From: Fodinibacter sp045807225
GTDB lineage: Bacteria; Actinomycetota; Actinomycetes; Actinomycetales; Dermatophilaceae
Direction: 5' to 3'
NCBI GenBank assembly: GCA_045807225.1
Contig: JBJMHU010000061.1
Coordinates: forward strand, 17,353 to 81,352
DNA: 64,000 nt
Under the pieces are notes generated by a model. That model saw nothing but the letters and a program-made list of their open reading frames with translations. It did not search any database and was not told the origin of the DNA. Position 1 is the first letter of the stretch. The number at the start of each line of letters is the position of its first letter. Positions 10,076 through 18,221 of this stretch are shown one piece after another. Both the position numbers and the translations under genes were made by a program.

Positions 10076-10915
10076 ATGCGCATCGCGGTCATCCAGCTCG
10101 GCTACGACGACGACGAGCCCTTCGACGCCCGGGTCGACCGGGTGGCGGCGCTGGTCGCCCAGCAGGCCGGTCACGACCTGGTCGTCCTGCCGGAGCTGTG
10201 GGGGGCCACGGGGTTCGACTACACCCGCTGGGCCGGCGAGGCCCAGCCGCTCGACGGCCCCTGGGCCCGGGCGATGGCGGATGCCGCGCGCGCGGCATCC
10301 GTGACCCTGCACGCCGGCTCGTTCGTGGAGCGGCTGCCCCAGCCCGGCGCCGACGGCAACGACCTGGCCAACACCTCGCTGCTGCTGGATGCCGGGGGGT
10401 CGACCCTCGCCGTCTACCGCAAGATCCACCGGTTCGGTTTCGGGGCGGGCGAGCCGCGGCTGATGGAGGCCGGTGCCGATGTGGTGGTCGCCGAGCTTGC
10501 TTCTGCTTCGGGGGAGTCGGTGAGGGTCGGCCTGTCCACGTGCTACGACCTGCGCTTCCCCGAGCTCTACCGCCGGCAGGTCGTCGCCGGGGCGGAGCTG
10601 TTCCTCGTGCCGGCCGCCTGGCCCGCCGCGCGGGTGGGGCACTGGACCCTGCTCGGGCGGGCCCGGGCCGTCGAGAACCAGTGCGTCGTCGTGCAGTGCA
10701 ACACCGCGGGCACGCACGCCGGGTACCCGATGGGCGGGCACAGCCAGGTCGTCACGGCGAGCGGGGAGGTTCTCGCGGAGGCCGACGCGGCGGGGGATGG
10801 CACGAGCGGCAGGTCGAGCGCGGGGCAGGAGTGCGTGCTCTCGGTCGAGGTCGACCTGGCGGCGACCCGCGACTACCGCACGCACTTCCCGGTGCTCGAC
10901 GACCGCCGCCTGTAG
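10076..10915 (+). CDS. Carbon-nitrogen hydrolase (nitrilase superfamily amidase)
   Basis: 279 residues. The catalytic triad is visible: Glu in LVVLPELWGATG, Lys in YRKIHRFGFGAGEP and Cys in LSTCYDLRFPELYR. Length, motif spacing and the NTAGTHAGYPMGGHSQVV segment fit the Nit1/omega-amidase-like branch, which hydrolyses alpha-keto acid amides or deaminated glutathione; an exact substrate is not established. It starts 16 bases after the CopD-CtaG stop and may share its transcript. Its 3' side meets the hairpin repeats beginning at 10933. Confidence 0.86.
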   Translation: MRIAVIQLGYDDDEPFDARVDRVAALVAQQAGHDLVVLPELWGATGFDYTRWAGEAQPLDGPWARAMADAARAASVTLHAGSFVERLPQPGADGNDLANTSLLLDAGGSTLAVYRKIHRFGFGAGEPRLMEAGADVVVAELASASGESVRVGLSTCYDLRFPELYRRQVVAGAELFLVPAAWPAARVGHWTLLGRARAVENQCVVVQCNTAGTHAGYPMGGHSQVVTASGEVLAEADAAGDGTSGRSSAGQECVLSVEVDLAATRDYRTHFPVLDDRRL

Positions 10916-10932
10916 CGCACCTTTCTCACCCC

Positions 10933-11040
10933 GTTGGGTGCTCAGGTGGTCGGCCGGGCAGCCACCAGAGCACCCAAGCCGAGGGCCGTTCAGAGTTGGG
11001 TGCTGAGACGGCTGCTCCGACGGCCACGTGAGCACCCGAC
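10933..11040 (+). repeat. Left hairpin-repeat pair flanking the DUF559-type gene
   Basis: Two head-to-tail units start at 10933 and 10995, exactly 62 bases apart. Each begins GTTGGGTGCT and ends AGCACCCAAG or AGCACCCGAC, folding into a hairpin. Unit 1 pairs TTGGGTGCTC with GAGCACCCAA plus an inner GGTGG/CCACC. The same elements recur in the same orientation at 12013-12122. They may also end transcription of the converging genes. Confidence 0.8.
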
Positions 11041-11049
11041 CCCAGCGGC

Positions 11050-11961
11050 TCAGGCCGCCAGGGGCACTCCCAGCCCGATGAGGTCGCGCATCAGGGCGAC
11101 CGGTTCGTGTCGCACCTCGTACGCGGTGCACCGGATGACGATGCGCCGGTCCGAGGTCAGACCCCGGTGCCTCTGCACGTCGGCCGTGTAGGCGTCGACG
11201 TCGAGGTGGAATGCGCCGTCGATCTCGAGCACCAGAACCCGGCCGTCGGCCAGCTGCCACTCGCAGTCGGTGTACCTCAGCCGACCGGACCGGTCCCGGC
11301 GCCGCTGCTGCCGACGAGGAGGCGCCAGACCCCAAGCGCGGCAGAGACGGAGCACGTCGATCTCGGCCAGTGACTGCGACCCACCGGCCACGTCGGCCAG
11401 CAGCTCACGGATGGCCGCGGCACGGCGGAGGGGGCGTAGCGTGCGGGTCCACTCGAGCAGGTTCGCAGGTGTGGTCAGCTGCTGCTGCACGGTGGCGGTG
11501 ACGGCTCCGAGTGCCGTGCGGGTGGAATCCTCGTGAGCGGCGAACAGCAGGACGGCCGGTTCAATCCGGGCCGACCTGGGTGCCCGAGCGGGATGCCGCA
11601 TAGCCGCCAATGAGCGCCTGGTTCGGAAGTAGCGGACCCCCTCGATGGGATCGAACGAGAGCTCCTGGTCGACCAGGACGGTCACTTCCTCGCGTCTCCA
11701 GTTCCTCATCCCCATCTGCTCAGCCGCGGTCAGGCCGCCGAGGAGTGCCTGTGGCCCGGCATGCTCGACCGCAACCCAGAGCCGCTGTGCCCGCGACAGT
11801 GGCCCTGTGGTCGTCGTGAAGACGGAGTGAGTGCGCTCGGCCCATCGACCGGCCCGGACCTGGTTCCTCACGAACCCGCGGGTCACCGCCAGCTCGCGCA
11901 GCGTCGCCTCCGAGAGCACCCCGCACTGGCTCTCGGCGACCTCTTGCCACGGTCTCCCCAC
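11050..11961 (-). CDS. AbiEi-type winged helix plus DUF559/Vsr-like nuclease domain protein
   Basis: About 303 residues. The N terminus (QCGVLSEATLRELAVTRGFVRNQVRAGRW) is the small winged-helix segment seen in AbiEi-like proteins. The C terminus has a PD-(D/E)XK-like core: YTDCEWQLADGRVLVLEIDGAFH supplies the Asp and ExD positions of DUF559/Vsr-like endonucleases, followed by VIRCTAYEVRHEP. The GTG at 11961 puts the start just before the winged helix; longer readings would translate the repeat hairpins. DUF559 proteins are often multicopy in actinobacteria, with no settled role. Flanking by matching hairpin pairs hints at a mobile unit. Confidence 0.7.
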   Translation of the reverse strand: MGRPWQEVAESQCGVLSEATLRELAVTRGFVRNQVRAGRWAERTHSVFTTTTGPLSRAQRLWVAVEHAGPQALLGGLTAAEQMGMRNWRREEVTVLVDQELSFDPIEGVRYFRTRRSLAAMRHPARAPRSARIEPAVLLFAAHEDSTRTALGAVTATVQQQLTTPANLLEWTRTLRPLRRAAAIRELLADVAGGSQSLAEIDVLRLCRAWGLAPPRRQQRRRDRSGRLRYTDCEWQLADGRVLVLEIDGAFHLDVDAYTADVQRHRGLTSDRRIVIRCTAYEVRHEPVALMRDLIGLGVPLAA

Positions 11962-12012
11962 GGCGGGAAGTCTGCTCGGATCGGCCGACCCGGCCGCGAA
12001 GTTCTCCACAGG

Positions 12013-12122
12013 CCCGAGTTGGGTGCTCAGGTGGTCGCCGGAGCAGCCCTCTGAGCACCCAACTCGGGGCACCTCGCGGGTTGGGTGCTCAGGTGGTCGC
12101 CGGGGCAGCCGTTTCAGCACCC
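12013..12122 (+). repeat. Right hairpin-repeat pair flanking the DUF559-type gene
   Basis: Units start at 12018 and 12080, again exactly 62 bases apart and in the same orientation as the left pair. Unit 3 has perfect 18-base arms (CCCGAGTTGGGTGCTCAG at 12013-12030 and its complement at 12051-12068). Unit 4 pairs GGGTGCT with AGCACCC. The last unit ends 21 bases before the GlcD-like start codon and may lie in its leader. Confidence 0.8.
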
Positions 12123-12143
12123 GTCTCTGGGAGAGTGGGCCGC

Positions 12144-13508
12144 ATGGACGATGCCGTCGCCGAGCTGGTGGGGCTGCTGCCCGAGGGGGTGGTGGTCACT
12201 ACCCCGGATGCCGTGGAGAAGTACCGCTTCGACTGGACGCACGACGCCACGGCCGGCGCTCCGCTGGCCGCGGTGCGGGTCGAGACCGCCGCCCACGTGC
12301 AGGCGACGATGCGCTGGGCGAGCCGGCACGGCATCCCCGTCGTGCCGCGAGGCGCCGGCTCGGGACTCTCGGGCGGTGCGCTCGCCGTCGACGGCGGCAT
12401 CGTGCTGTCGACCGAGCGGATGCGCTCCATCGAGATCGACACCGCCAGCCGGGTGGCCGTGGTCGAGCCCGGCGCCCTCAACGTGGAGGTCAAGCGGGCG
12501 GCGGCGGCCGAGGGCCTCTGGTACCCGCCCGACCCCAGCTCGTACGAGATCTGCTCGATCGGCGGCAACATCGCCACCAACGCCGGGGGCCTGTGCTGCG
12601 TGAAGTACGGCGTCACGACGGACTACGTGCTGGGCCTCGACGTGGTGCTCGCCGACGGCACCCTGCTCACCCTCGGCGGCAAGCGGGTCAAGGACGTCGC
12701 GGGGTTGCCGCTGCTCAAGCTCTTCGTCGGGTCCGAGGGCACCCTGGGCATCGTCACGAGGGCGACGCTGCGCCTGGTGCCCGCGCAGGCCCCGCGGTCG
12801 ACGGTCGTGGCCACCTTCCCGACCGTCGCCGCCGCGGCGGCCGCCGTCATCGAGCTGGGCCGCACGGTGCGCGCCTCGCTGGTCGAGCTGATGGACCACG
12901 CCTCGATCAATGCGGTCGAGGACTTCCGGGCGATGGGCCTGGACCGGGATGCCGGTGCGCTGCTCCTCATCCAGTCCGACGCCCCGGGCCCCTCCCGCGC
13001 CGACGAGGTGGCCGTGGCCACCGCGGCGTGCGAGGTGTCCGGCGCCAAGGTGGTCTTCGCCACCGACGACCCCGACGAGGGTGAGCTGTTCGTGCAGGCG
13101 CGGCGGCTGCACTTCACGGCCATCGAGACCCGCGGGTCGGTGCTGCCCGAGGACGTCGGGGTGCCGATCCCGAACCTGCCGGCCCTGCTCGCCGCCGTCG
13201 AGGCCATCGCGGTGCGGCACGACCTGGAGATCCCGGTGGTGGCCCACGCCGGCGACGGCAACACCCACCCGGCGATCATCTACGACCCCGGCGACCCGGA
13301 GGCCGAGGCCCGCGCCCGGCTCGCCTTCGACGAGATCATGGCGACGGCCATCGAGCTCGGCGGCACGATCACCGGCGAGCACGGGGTGGGCCGGCTCAAG
13401 GTCGGCTCGCTCGCCGCACAGCTCGGCCCGGACGTCATGGCCCTCACCCGTCGGGTCAAGTACGCCCTCGACCCACGCGGCATCCTCAACCCCGGAGCCG
13501 GCTTCTGA
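12144..13508 (+). CDS. FAD-linked oxidase/dehydrogenase (GlcD / D-lactate dehydrogenase-like)
   Basis: 454 residues. The FAD_binding_4 (PCMH-type) domain spans residues 30-210 with VPRGAGSGLSGGALAVDGG and PPDPSSYEICSIGGNIATNAGG. The C-terminal cap domain contains PVVAHAGDGNTHPAI and TGEHGVGRLK, which carry the metal- and substrate-binding histidines and the Glu-His of the family. It oxidizes a 2-hydroxy acid (glycolate or D-lactate most likely) and passes electrons onward. No GlcE/GlcF subunits are adjacent, so a stand-alone D-lactate-type enzyme is as likely as glycolate oxidase. ATG 12144 is chosen because the upstream frame runs through a repeat unit. Confidence 0.87.
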   Translation: MDDAVAELVGLLPEGVVVTTPDAVEKYRFDWTHDATAGAPLAAVRVETAAHVQATMRWASRHGIPVVPRGAGSGLSGGALAVDGGIVLSTERMRSIEIDTASRVAVVEPGALNVEVKRAAAAEGLWYPPDPSSYEICSIGGNIATNAGGLCCVKYGVTTDYVLGLDVVLADGTLLTLGGKRVKDVAGLPLLKLFVGSEGTLGIVTRATLRLVPAQAPRSTVVATFPTVAAAAAAVIELGRTVRASLVELMDHASINAVEDFRAMGLDRDAGALLLIQSDAPGPSRADEVAVATAACEVSGAKVVFATDDPDEGELFVQARRLHFTAIETRGSVLPEDVGVPIPNLPALLAAVEAIAVRHDLEIPVVAHAGDGNTHPAIIYDPGDPEAEARARLAFDEIMATAIELGGTITGEHGVGRLKVGSLAAQLGPDVMALTRRVKYALDPRGILNPGAGF

Positions 13509-13620
13509 GCCGGCGCGCGGCCACCCGAAACCTCCCTGTCACGCAGCCGCAGGTCGGCCTCCAACGGACCTAAAGTCAGTGGGCTGGCCGAAAACAGCGG
13601 CCCCCACCAAGGAGTTCTCC

Positions 13621-13872
13621 ATGTACATCGGACTCGGCATCTTCCTGTTGGTCGTCGGCGCGATCCTCTACTTCGCCGTACCCGACACCCAGCTCGCCGG
13701 CATCGACCTGACGACCGTGGGCATCATCCTCATGGTCGCCGGCGTGCTCGCCATCATCCTGTCGTTCCTCGCAACCCGGCGCCGCCCGGTCGGCTACACC
13801 ACGACCCGCGAGAGCCAGGTCGACCCGGCCAGCGGGTCGCGCGTCGACCGCACGGACGTCGACCCCCGCTGA
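13621..13872 (+). CDS. Small membrane protein of the DUF6458 type
   Basis: 83 residues with two hydrophobic segments (residues 3-20 and 31-50: IGLGIFLLVVGAILYFAV and VGIILMVAGVLAIILSFLA) separated by a short polar turn, then a basic stretch and an Asp-rich hydrophilic tail. This pattern is that of the DUF6458 proteins common in Micrococcales. AAGGAG lies 8 bases before the ATG. Function unknown. Confidence 0.82.
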   Translation: MYIGLGIFLLVVGAILYFAVPDTQLAGIDLTTVGIILMVAGVLAIILSFLATRRRPVGYTTTRESQVDPASGSRVDRTDVDPR

Positions 13873-13915
13873 CCGCACGAGCACGGCATCGCGGATGCCG
13901 TCGCCGCACCGAACG

Positions 13916-13952
13916 CCGAACGGCCCACCCCTGCGCGGGGTGGGCCGTTCGG
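13916..13952. terminator. Bidirectional hairpin terminator
   Basis: Perfect 16-base arms (CCGAACGGCCCACCCC and complement) around a TGCGC loop lie between the converging DUF6458 and acyl-CoA dehydrogenase genes. Confidence 0.85.
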
Positions 13953-13970
13953 TGTCCTGGGGGTGTCGGC

Positions 13971-15842
13971 TCAGAACGCCGACTCGGGCACGTCCATGAG
14001 GAGGGAGTCGGTGGCCTCGGCCATGGCGCGCTCGGCGGTGAGCCGGGGCAGCACCTGCCGGGCGTAGAACTGGGCCGCGGCCACCTTGCCCTCGTAGAAG
14101 TCCTTGTCCTTGCCGGAGGCGCCGGCAGCCAGGGCGTCGAGCGCCACAGCGGCCTGGCGCAGCAGCAGCCAGCCGACGACGAGGTCACCGGCACCGAGCA
14201 GCAGGCGCGAGGTGTTCTGGCCGACGGTGTAGAGGTTGGTGACCTCGCCACCGTTGCGCGGGTCGCTCTTCATCAGCTCGCCGACCATGAAGCCCAGGAT
14301 GCCCTGCACGTCCTCCAGGCCCTGGCCGAGCAGCTCGCGGTCGTGGTCGAGGCGGCCCTCGTGGCCGCCGAGGTCCTTGGCGAACTCCTGCATCTGGGTG
14401 GACAGGTAGGTGAGCGCCTGGCCCTTGTCCTTGACGATCTTGCGGAAGAAGAAGTCCAGGCCCTGGATGGCGGTGGTGCCCTCGTAGAGGGTGTCGATCT
14501 TGGCGTCGCGCACGTACTGCTCGACCGGGTAGTCCTGGAGGAAGCCCGAGCCCCCGAAGGTCTGCAGCGACTCGGTGCCCAGCAGCACCCAGGCCCGCTC
14601 GGAGCCCAGGCCCTTGACGATCGGCAGCAGGAGGTCGTTGACCCGGCTGGCGATGTCGGCGGCCGAGCCGCGCTCGAACTCCATCGAGCCCGTCGAGAGC
14701 AGGTGCTGGTCGACGATGTCCTGCTGGCTCGCGGTGAAGAGCACCAGTGCGCGCAGGCCCTCGGAGTAGGCCTTCTGGGTCATCAGCGACCGGCGCACGT
14801 CGGGGTGGTGGGTGATGGTGACGCGCGGGGCGGCCTTGTCGGTGGACTGGGTGAGGTCGGCGCCCTGCACGCGCTGCTTGGCGTAGTCGAGGGCGTTGAG
14901 GTAGCCGGTCGACAGGGTGGCGATGGCCTTGGTGCCCACCATCATCCGGGCGTTCTCGATGACGTGGAACATCTGGGCGATGCCGTCGTGCACGTCGCCC
15001 AGCAGGGTGCCGACGGCAGGCCGCTCACCACCGAAGGTGAGCTCGCAGGTCGTGGAGGCCTTCAGGCCCATCTTCTTCTCGACGTTGGTGACGTAGACGC
15101 CGTTGCGCTCGCCGAGCTCACCTGTCGCGAGGTCGACGGCGTACTTGGGAAGGATGAACAGCGACAGGCCCTTGGTGCCCGGGCCGGCCCCCTCGGGGCG
15201 GGCGAGCACGAAGTGCACGACGTTGTCGACCATGTCGCTCTCGGCGCTGGTGATGAAGCGCTTGACGCCGTCGATGGTCCAGGTGCCGTCGGCGTTCTGG
15301 GTCGCCCTGGTGCGGCCGGCGCCGACGTCGGAACCGGCATCCGGCTCGGTCAGCACCATCGTGCAGTGCCAGTTGTTCTCGACGATCCAGTGCGCGAGCT
15401 TCTTCTGGTCGTCGTTGCCGAGGGCGTACAGCAGCTTGGCGAAGCCGTAGGAGGCCGCGAACATCGCCACGGCCGGGTTCGAGCCGAGCAGCATCTCGTT
15501 GACGGCCCAGCGCAGGCTCGGGGGAGCCACGGTGCCGCCCAGCTCCTCGTTGAGGTCGATGGCCCAGAAGCCGCTGTCGCGGTAGGCGTTGAACGACTTC
15601 GTGAACGACGCCGGCATCGTCACGGCCTGGGTCTGCGGGTCGTAGGCCGGCGGGTGGCGGTCGCCGTCCTGGAAGGACTCGGCCAGCTCGTTCTCGGCCA
15701 GGCGGGCGACCTCCTTGAGCATCTCGCGGGCGGTGTCGGCGTCGATGGCCTCGTACGGGCCGGAGCCCAGCACGTCACCTCGGCCGAGCACCTCGAAGAG
15801 GGTGAACTCGATGTCGCGCAGGTTGCTCTTGTAGTGGCCCAT
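13971..15842 (-). CDS. Acyl-CoA dehydrogenase with C-terminal extension (FadE5-like)
   Basis: 623 residues, the long ACAD class. The opening MGHYKSNLRDIEFTLFEVLG and the segments MVLTEPDAGSDVGAGRT, DGVKRFITSAESD, RPEGAGPGTKGLSLF and FGGSGFLQDYPVEQYVRDAK closely follow mycobacterial FadE5. It catalyses the first, FAD-dependent oxidation of acyl-CoA; LYEGTTAIQG contains the usual catalytic-base region. Electrons would go to ETF and then a quinone reductase, and an EtfD-like protein is encoded at 27.9-31.3 kb. A dyad just upstream suggests TetR-type control. ATG 15842 is used; the longer frame to 16982 is a shadow of ltrA. Confidence 0.93.
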   Translation of the reverse strand: MGHYKSNLRDIEFTLFEVLGRGDVLGSGPYEAIDADTAREMLKEVARLAENELAESFQDGDRHPPAYDPQTQAVTMPASFTKSFNAYRDSGFWAIDLNEELGGTVAPPSLRWAVNEMLLGSNPAVAMFAASYGFAKLLYALGNDDQKKLAHWIVENNWHCTMVLTEPDAGSDVGAGRTRATQNADGTWTIDGVKRFITSAESDMVDNVVHFVLARPEGAGPGTKGLSLFILPKYAVDLATGELGERNGVYVTNVEKKMGLKASTTCELTFGGERPAVGTLLGDVHDGIAQMFHVIENARMMVGTKAIATLSTGYLNALDYAKQRVQGADLTQSTDKAAPRVTITHHPDVRRSLMTQKAYSEGLRALVLFTASQQDIVDQHLLSTGSMEFERGSAADIASRVNDLLLPIVKGLGSERAWVLLGTESLQTFGGSGFLQDYPVEQYVRDAKIDTLYEGTTAIQGLDFFFRKIVKDKGQALTYLSTQMQEFAKDLGGHEGRLDHDRELLGQGLEDVQGILGFMVGELMKSDPRNGGEVTNLYTVGQNTSRLLLGAGDLVVGWLLLRQAAVALDALAAGASGKDKDFYEGKVAAAQFYARQVLPRLTAERAMAEATDSLLMDVPESAF

Positions 15843-15865
15843 GGCCGCGTCCTCCAGTTTGGTCA

Positions 15866-15881
15866 GTGAGCGCTTGCTTAC
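15866..15881. promoter_or_regulatory. Candidate TetR-type operator upstream of the acyl-CoA dehydrogenase
   Basis: GTGAGC-GCTT-GCTTAC is an inverted repeat with 5 of 6 bases matching, 24 bases before the start codon on the gene's leader side. Form and position resemble operators of fatty-acid-responsive TetR repressors. No cognate regulator lies in the window. Confidence 0.5.
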
Positions 15882-15980
15882 CAGTGTGCTACCCACGGGT
15901 AACAAATTCAAGCGTTCGTGACGAACCAGCCCGGAACCGGTGCTTGGTACGCAGCGGCCGGCCAGCGGCATACTCACCTC

Positions 15981-17168
15981 GTGAGCATCGTCCCCGTGCC
16001 GCTGCGCCGACCGGTGGTCGCGCGTGACAGCAGCGAGCACGAGCGCGTCTCCACCCCGCTCGAGCTCCTCTTCGACCTCGTCTTCGTCGTTGCCATCGCG
16101 AGCAACGCCGCCGAGCTGCACCACGGCCTCGCCGAGGCGCACTACGGCACGATCGTGGGCTACACGCTCACCTGGTTCGCCATCTGGTGGGCCTGGCTCA
16201 ACTACACGTGGTACGCCTCGGCCTACGACAACGACGACGTGGTCTTCCGCCTGCTGACCTTCGTGATCATGGTCGGAGCGCTGTTCCTCGCCGCCGGGGT
16301 GCCCGACATCTTCGAGGACGGCCAGTCGGTCACGGTGGTCCTCGGCTACGCCATCATGCGGTTCGCGATGGTCGGGCTCTGGCTGCGGGCCGCCGCCGGC
16401 CACCCCGAACGCCGCGAGACCGCGCTCTGGTACGCCTGCGGCATCTCCTTCGTGCAGGTGCTGTGGATCGCCCGGCTCTGGGTGCCCGAGTCGTGGCTCA
16501 TCCCGTCGTTCCTCCTGCTGGTCGGCCTCGAGCTGCTCGTGCCCGTGCTCGCCGAGCAGCGCCACGGAGCCACCCCGTTCCACCCGCACCACATCGCCGA
16601 GCGCTACGGGCAGCTGACGATCCTCGTGCTCGGCGAGGTCATCCTGTCGTCGGTCCTGGCGATCCAGCAGGTCATGTCGCCCGAGGGTGGCGGCCTCACC
16701 TGGGCCCTGGCGCCGCTCATCGCCGGCGGGCTGCTCATCGTCTTCTCGCTGTGGTGGATGTACTTCTCGCGCGACCACGCCGGCATCCTGGAGACCCCTC
16801 GCGGGGCCTGGGTGTTCGGCTACGGTCACCTGCCGGTGTTCGCCTCGATCGCTGCGGTCGGCGCCGCGCTGGCGGCCGCGGTCGACGTCGTCGAGGGTGA
16901 CGCGGATGCCGGGCCGCGTCCCATCGCGCTCGCCCTCGCCGGGGCCGTGTCGATCGTCGCGCTCGCCATCTCCGGCTTGCACGCGTTGAGCGACCGCGAG
17001 ACGGTGGCGACGATGGTTCCGGCGGCGGTGGTCACGGTGCTCTGCCTAGCGGTGGCGCTGCTGGTGCCCTCCATGGGGGTCGCCGTGCTGCTCATCGGCC
17101 TGGTGCTCGCCACGTCGGTGGCGGTGCGCGTCGTCTCGGTGTCGCGCTCGACGCAGGGGCTGCGCTGA
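15981..17168 (+). CDS. Low temperature requirement A (LtrA) family membrane protein
   Basis: About 395 residues with ten or more hydrophobic segments. The LtrA signatures are present: STPLELLFDLVFVVAIA near residue 25 and HHIAERYGQLTILVLGEVI near residue 210. LtrA was named for growth of Listeria at low temperature; its biochemical role is still unclear. GTG 15981 is used; a GTG at 15918 would add 21 residues of unrelated composition. The gene is divergent from the acyl-CoA dehydrogenase and its stop lies 26 bases before the next gene. Confidence 0.85.
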   Translation: MSIVPVPLRRPVVARDSSEHERVSTPLELLFDLVFVVAIASNAAELHHGLAEAHYGTIVGYTLTWFAIWWAWLNYTWYASAYDNDDVVFRLLTFVIMVGALFLAAGVPDIFEDGQSVTVVLGYAIMRFAMVGLWLRAAAGHPERRETALWYACGISFVQVLWIARLWVPESWLIPSFLLLVGLELLVPVLAEQRHGATPFHPHHIAERYGQLTILVLGEVILSSVLAIQQVMSPEGGGLTWALAPLIAGGLLIVFSLWWMYFSRDHAGILETPRGAWVFGYGHLPVFASIAAVGAALAAAVDVVEGDADAGPRPIALALAGAVSIVALAISGLHALSDRETVATMVPAAVVTVLCLAVALLVPSMGVAVLLIGLVLATSVAVRVVSVSRSTQGLR

Positions 17169-17194
17169 CGGGCGAGGGCGGGACGTCCGCCCCG

Positions 17195-17695
17195 GTGCGG
17201 CTGGCACGCCAGGCGCGCGAGGCCGGGGAGCTGTGGAAGGCGCGCGACGTGCTGGCCGCGCACGTCGAGGGCAGCCAGGACCCCGAGGCGCTCGTCGAGC
17301 TGGGCGAGGTGCTCTTCGAGATGGGCGACCTCCCTCGGGCCGGGGCCGTCTGGTTCGCTGCCGGGGCCAAGGGCCCGGACGTCGACGCTGCCATCGCCGC
17401 CTGGCGCCAGCAGTCGCACGACGACTTCGCCGCGATGTGGGCCGGGCTGCCGGCATCCGCCCGCTCGCAACCGCGCCCGCGCCGCATCGAGGCCTTGCGC
17501 GAGCGAGCCCTGAACTCCGAGGCGGCGACCGTGGCAGAGGTGGCCGCCGCCGACGAGGCGGCCGGCGCCTCGCCGGACGAGGAGGACGGCGGCTTCGACT
17601 TCGCCTGGCTGATCGCCTGGGTGCTGGCCGTGGCGTTCGTGGTGTTGGCCGCGGTCGGCGCGGTCACGGCGCTCGGCTGGATCTTTCCCGGCTGA
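17195..17695 (+). CDS. DUF6584-like protein with a C-terminal membrane anchor
   Basis: 166 residues, GTG start. Residues 1-90 are helical and repeat-like (ARQAREAGELWKARDVLAAH, EALVELGEVLFEMGDLPRAG), resembling a TPR pair and the DUF6584 pattern. Residues 135-162 are one hydrophobic segment (AWLIAWVLAVAFVVLAAVGAV), so the protein is probably tail-anchored with the helical part in the cytoplasm. Likely cotranscribed with ltrA. Function unknown. Confidence 0.65.
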   Translation: MRLARQAREAGELWKARDVLAAHVEGSQDPEALVELGEVLFEMGDLPRAGAVWFAAGAKGPDVDAAIAAWRQQSHDDFAAMWAGLPASARSQPRPRRIEALRERALNSEAATVAEVAAADEAAGASPDEEDGGFDFAWLIAWVLAVAFVVLAAVGAVTALGWIFPG

Positions 17696-17711
17696 CCGGC
17701 CAGCCGGTGGG

Positions 17712-18221
17712 TCAGCCGGTCGCGCGGGCGGTGAGCACCAGCGCCCACCCCAGCGTGCCGGTCGCGGCGACCGCGGTCACCGCCCGCAACAGGTTCCAGC
17801 GGGCCCAGCCGTCCTCGTCGAAGGCCGAGCGCACTGCGGCGAGGTCGTCATCCGCCAGGGTGCCGGGCTCGCCGGCGGACTTGACGGCGTCGTTGCGCGG
17901 CAGGTGCACCCGCGCCGTCACCACCATCCCCACCAGGTGCAGCACGAGCGCCGCCGCGACCCAGGGGGCGGCCGGCTCGCCCCAGGTGCGAGCCAGGGCC
18001 ACCGCGGTGAGCACCGGTGCGCCGAGGAAGCCCGACGCCATGAACCACGGGTTCACGATGGCGCGGTCCAGCGACTGGAACCCGGCCACGAAGGTGCGGT
18101 CGTCCAGGGCCCGCAGGCCCGGCATCACCGTGTGGGCGTAGAGCACGTACACCCCCGCCAGCAGCCCGCTGGTGACCGTGGCGGCCAGCACGCCGGCGAG
18201 GGTGAGGGCGGGCCCGGTCAT
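17712..18221 (-). CDS. DUF1772 / anthrone oxygenase-like membrane protein
   Basis: 169 residues with four predicted membrane segments: residues 5-28, 55-75, 85-105 and about 145-165. The opening LAATVTSGLLAGVYVLYAHTVMPGLRALDDRTFV and the loop VTARVHLPRNDAVKS with WNLLRAVTAVAA fit DUF1772. Its ATG overlaps the stop of the upstream UPF0104-type gene by 4 bases, indicating cotranslation. Some relatives are fungal anthrone oxygenases; that activity is not implied here. Confidence 0.78.
   Translation of the reverse strand: MTGPALTLAGVLAATVTSGLLAGVYVLYAHTVMPGLRALDDRTFVAGFQSLDRAIVNPWFMASGFLGAPVLTAVALARTWGEPAAPWVAAALVLHLVGMVVTARVHLPRNDAVKSAGEPGTLADDDLAAVRSAFDEDGWARWNLLRAVTAVAATGTLGWALVLTARATG

Noticed and set aside
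7186..10092. A 968-codon minus-strand open frame across the CopD-CtaG gene
   Set aside because: Only the part from 8034 to 7186 has protein-like sequence; the rest is His/Arg/Gly-rich antisense of a clear membrane protein gene.
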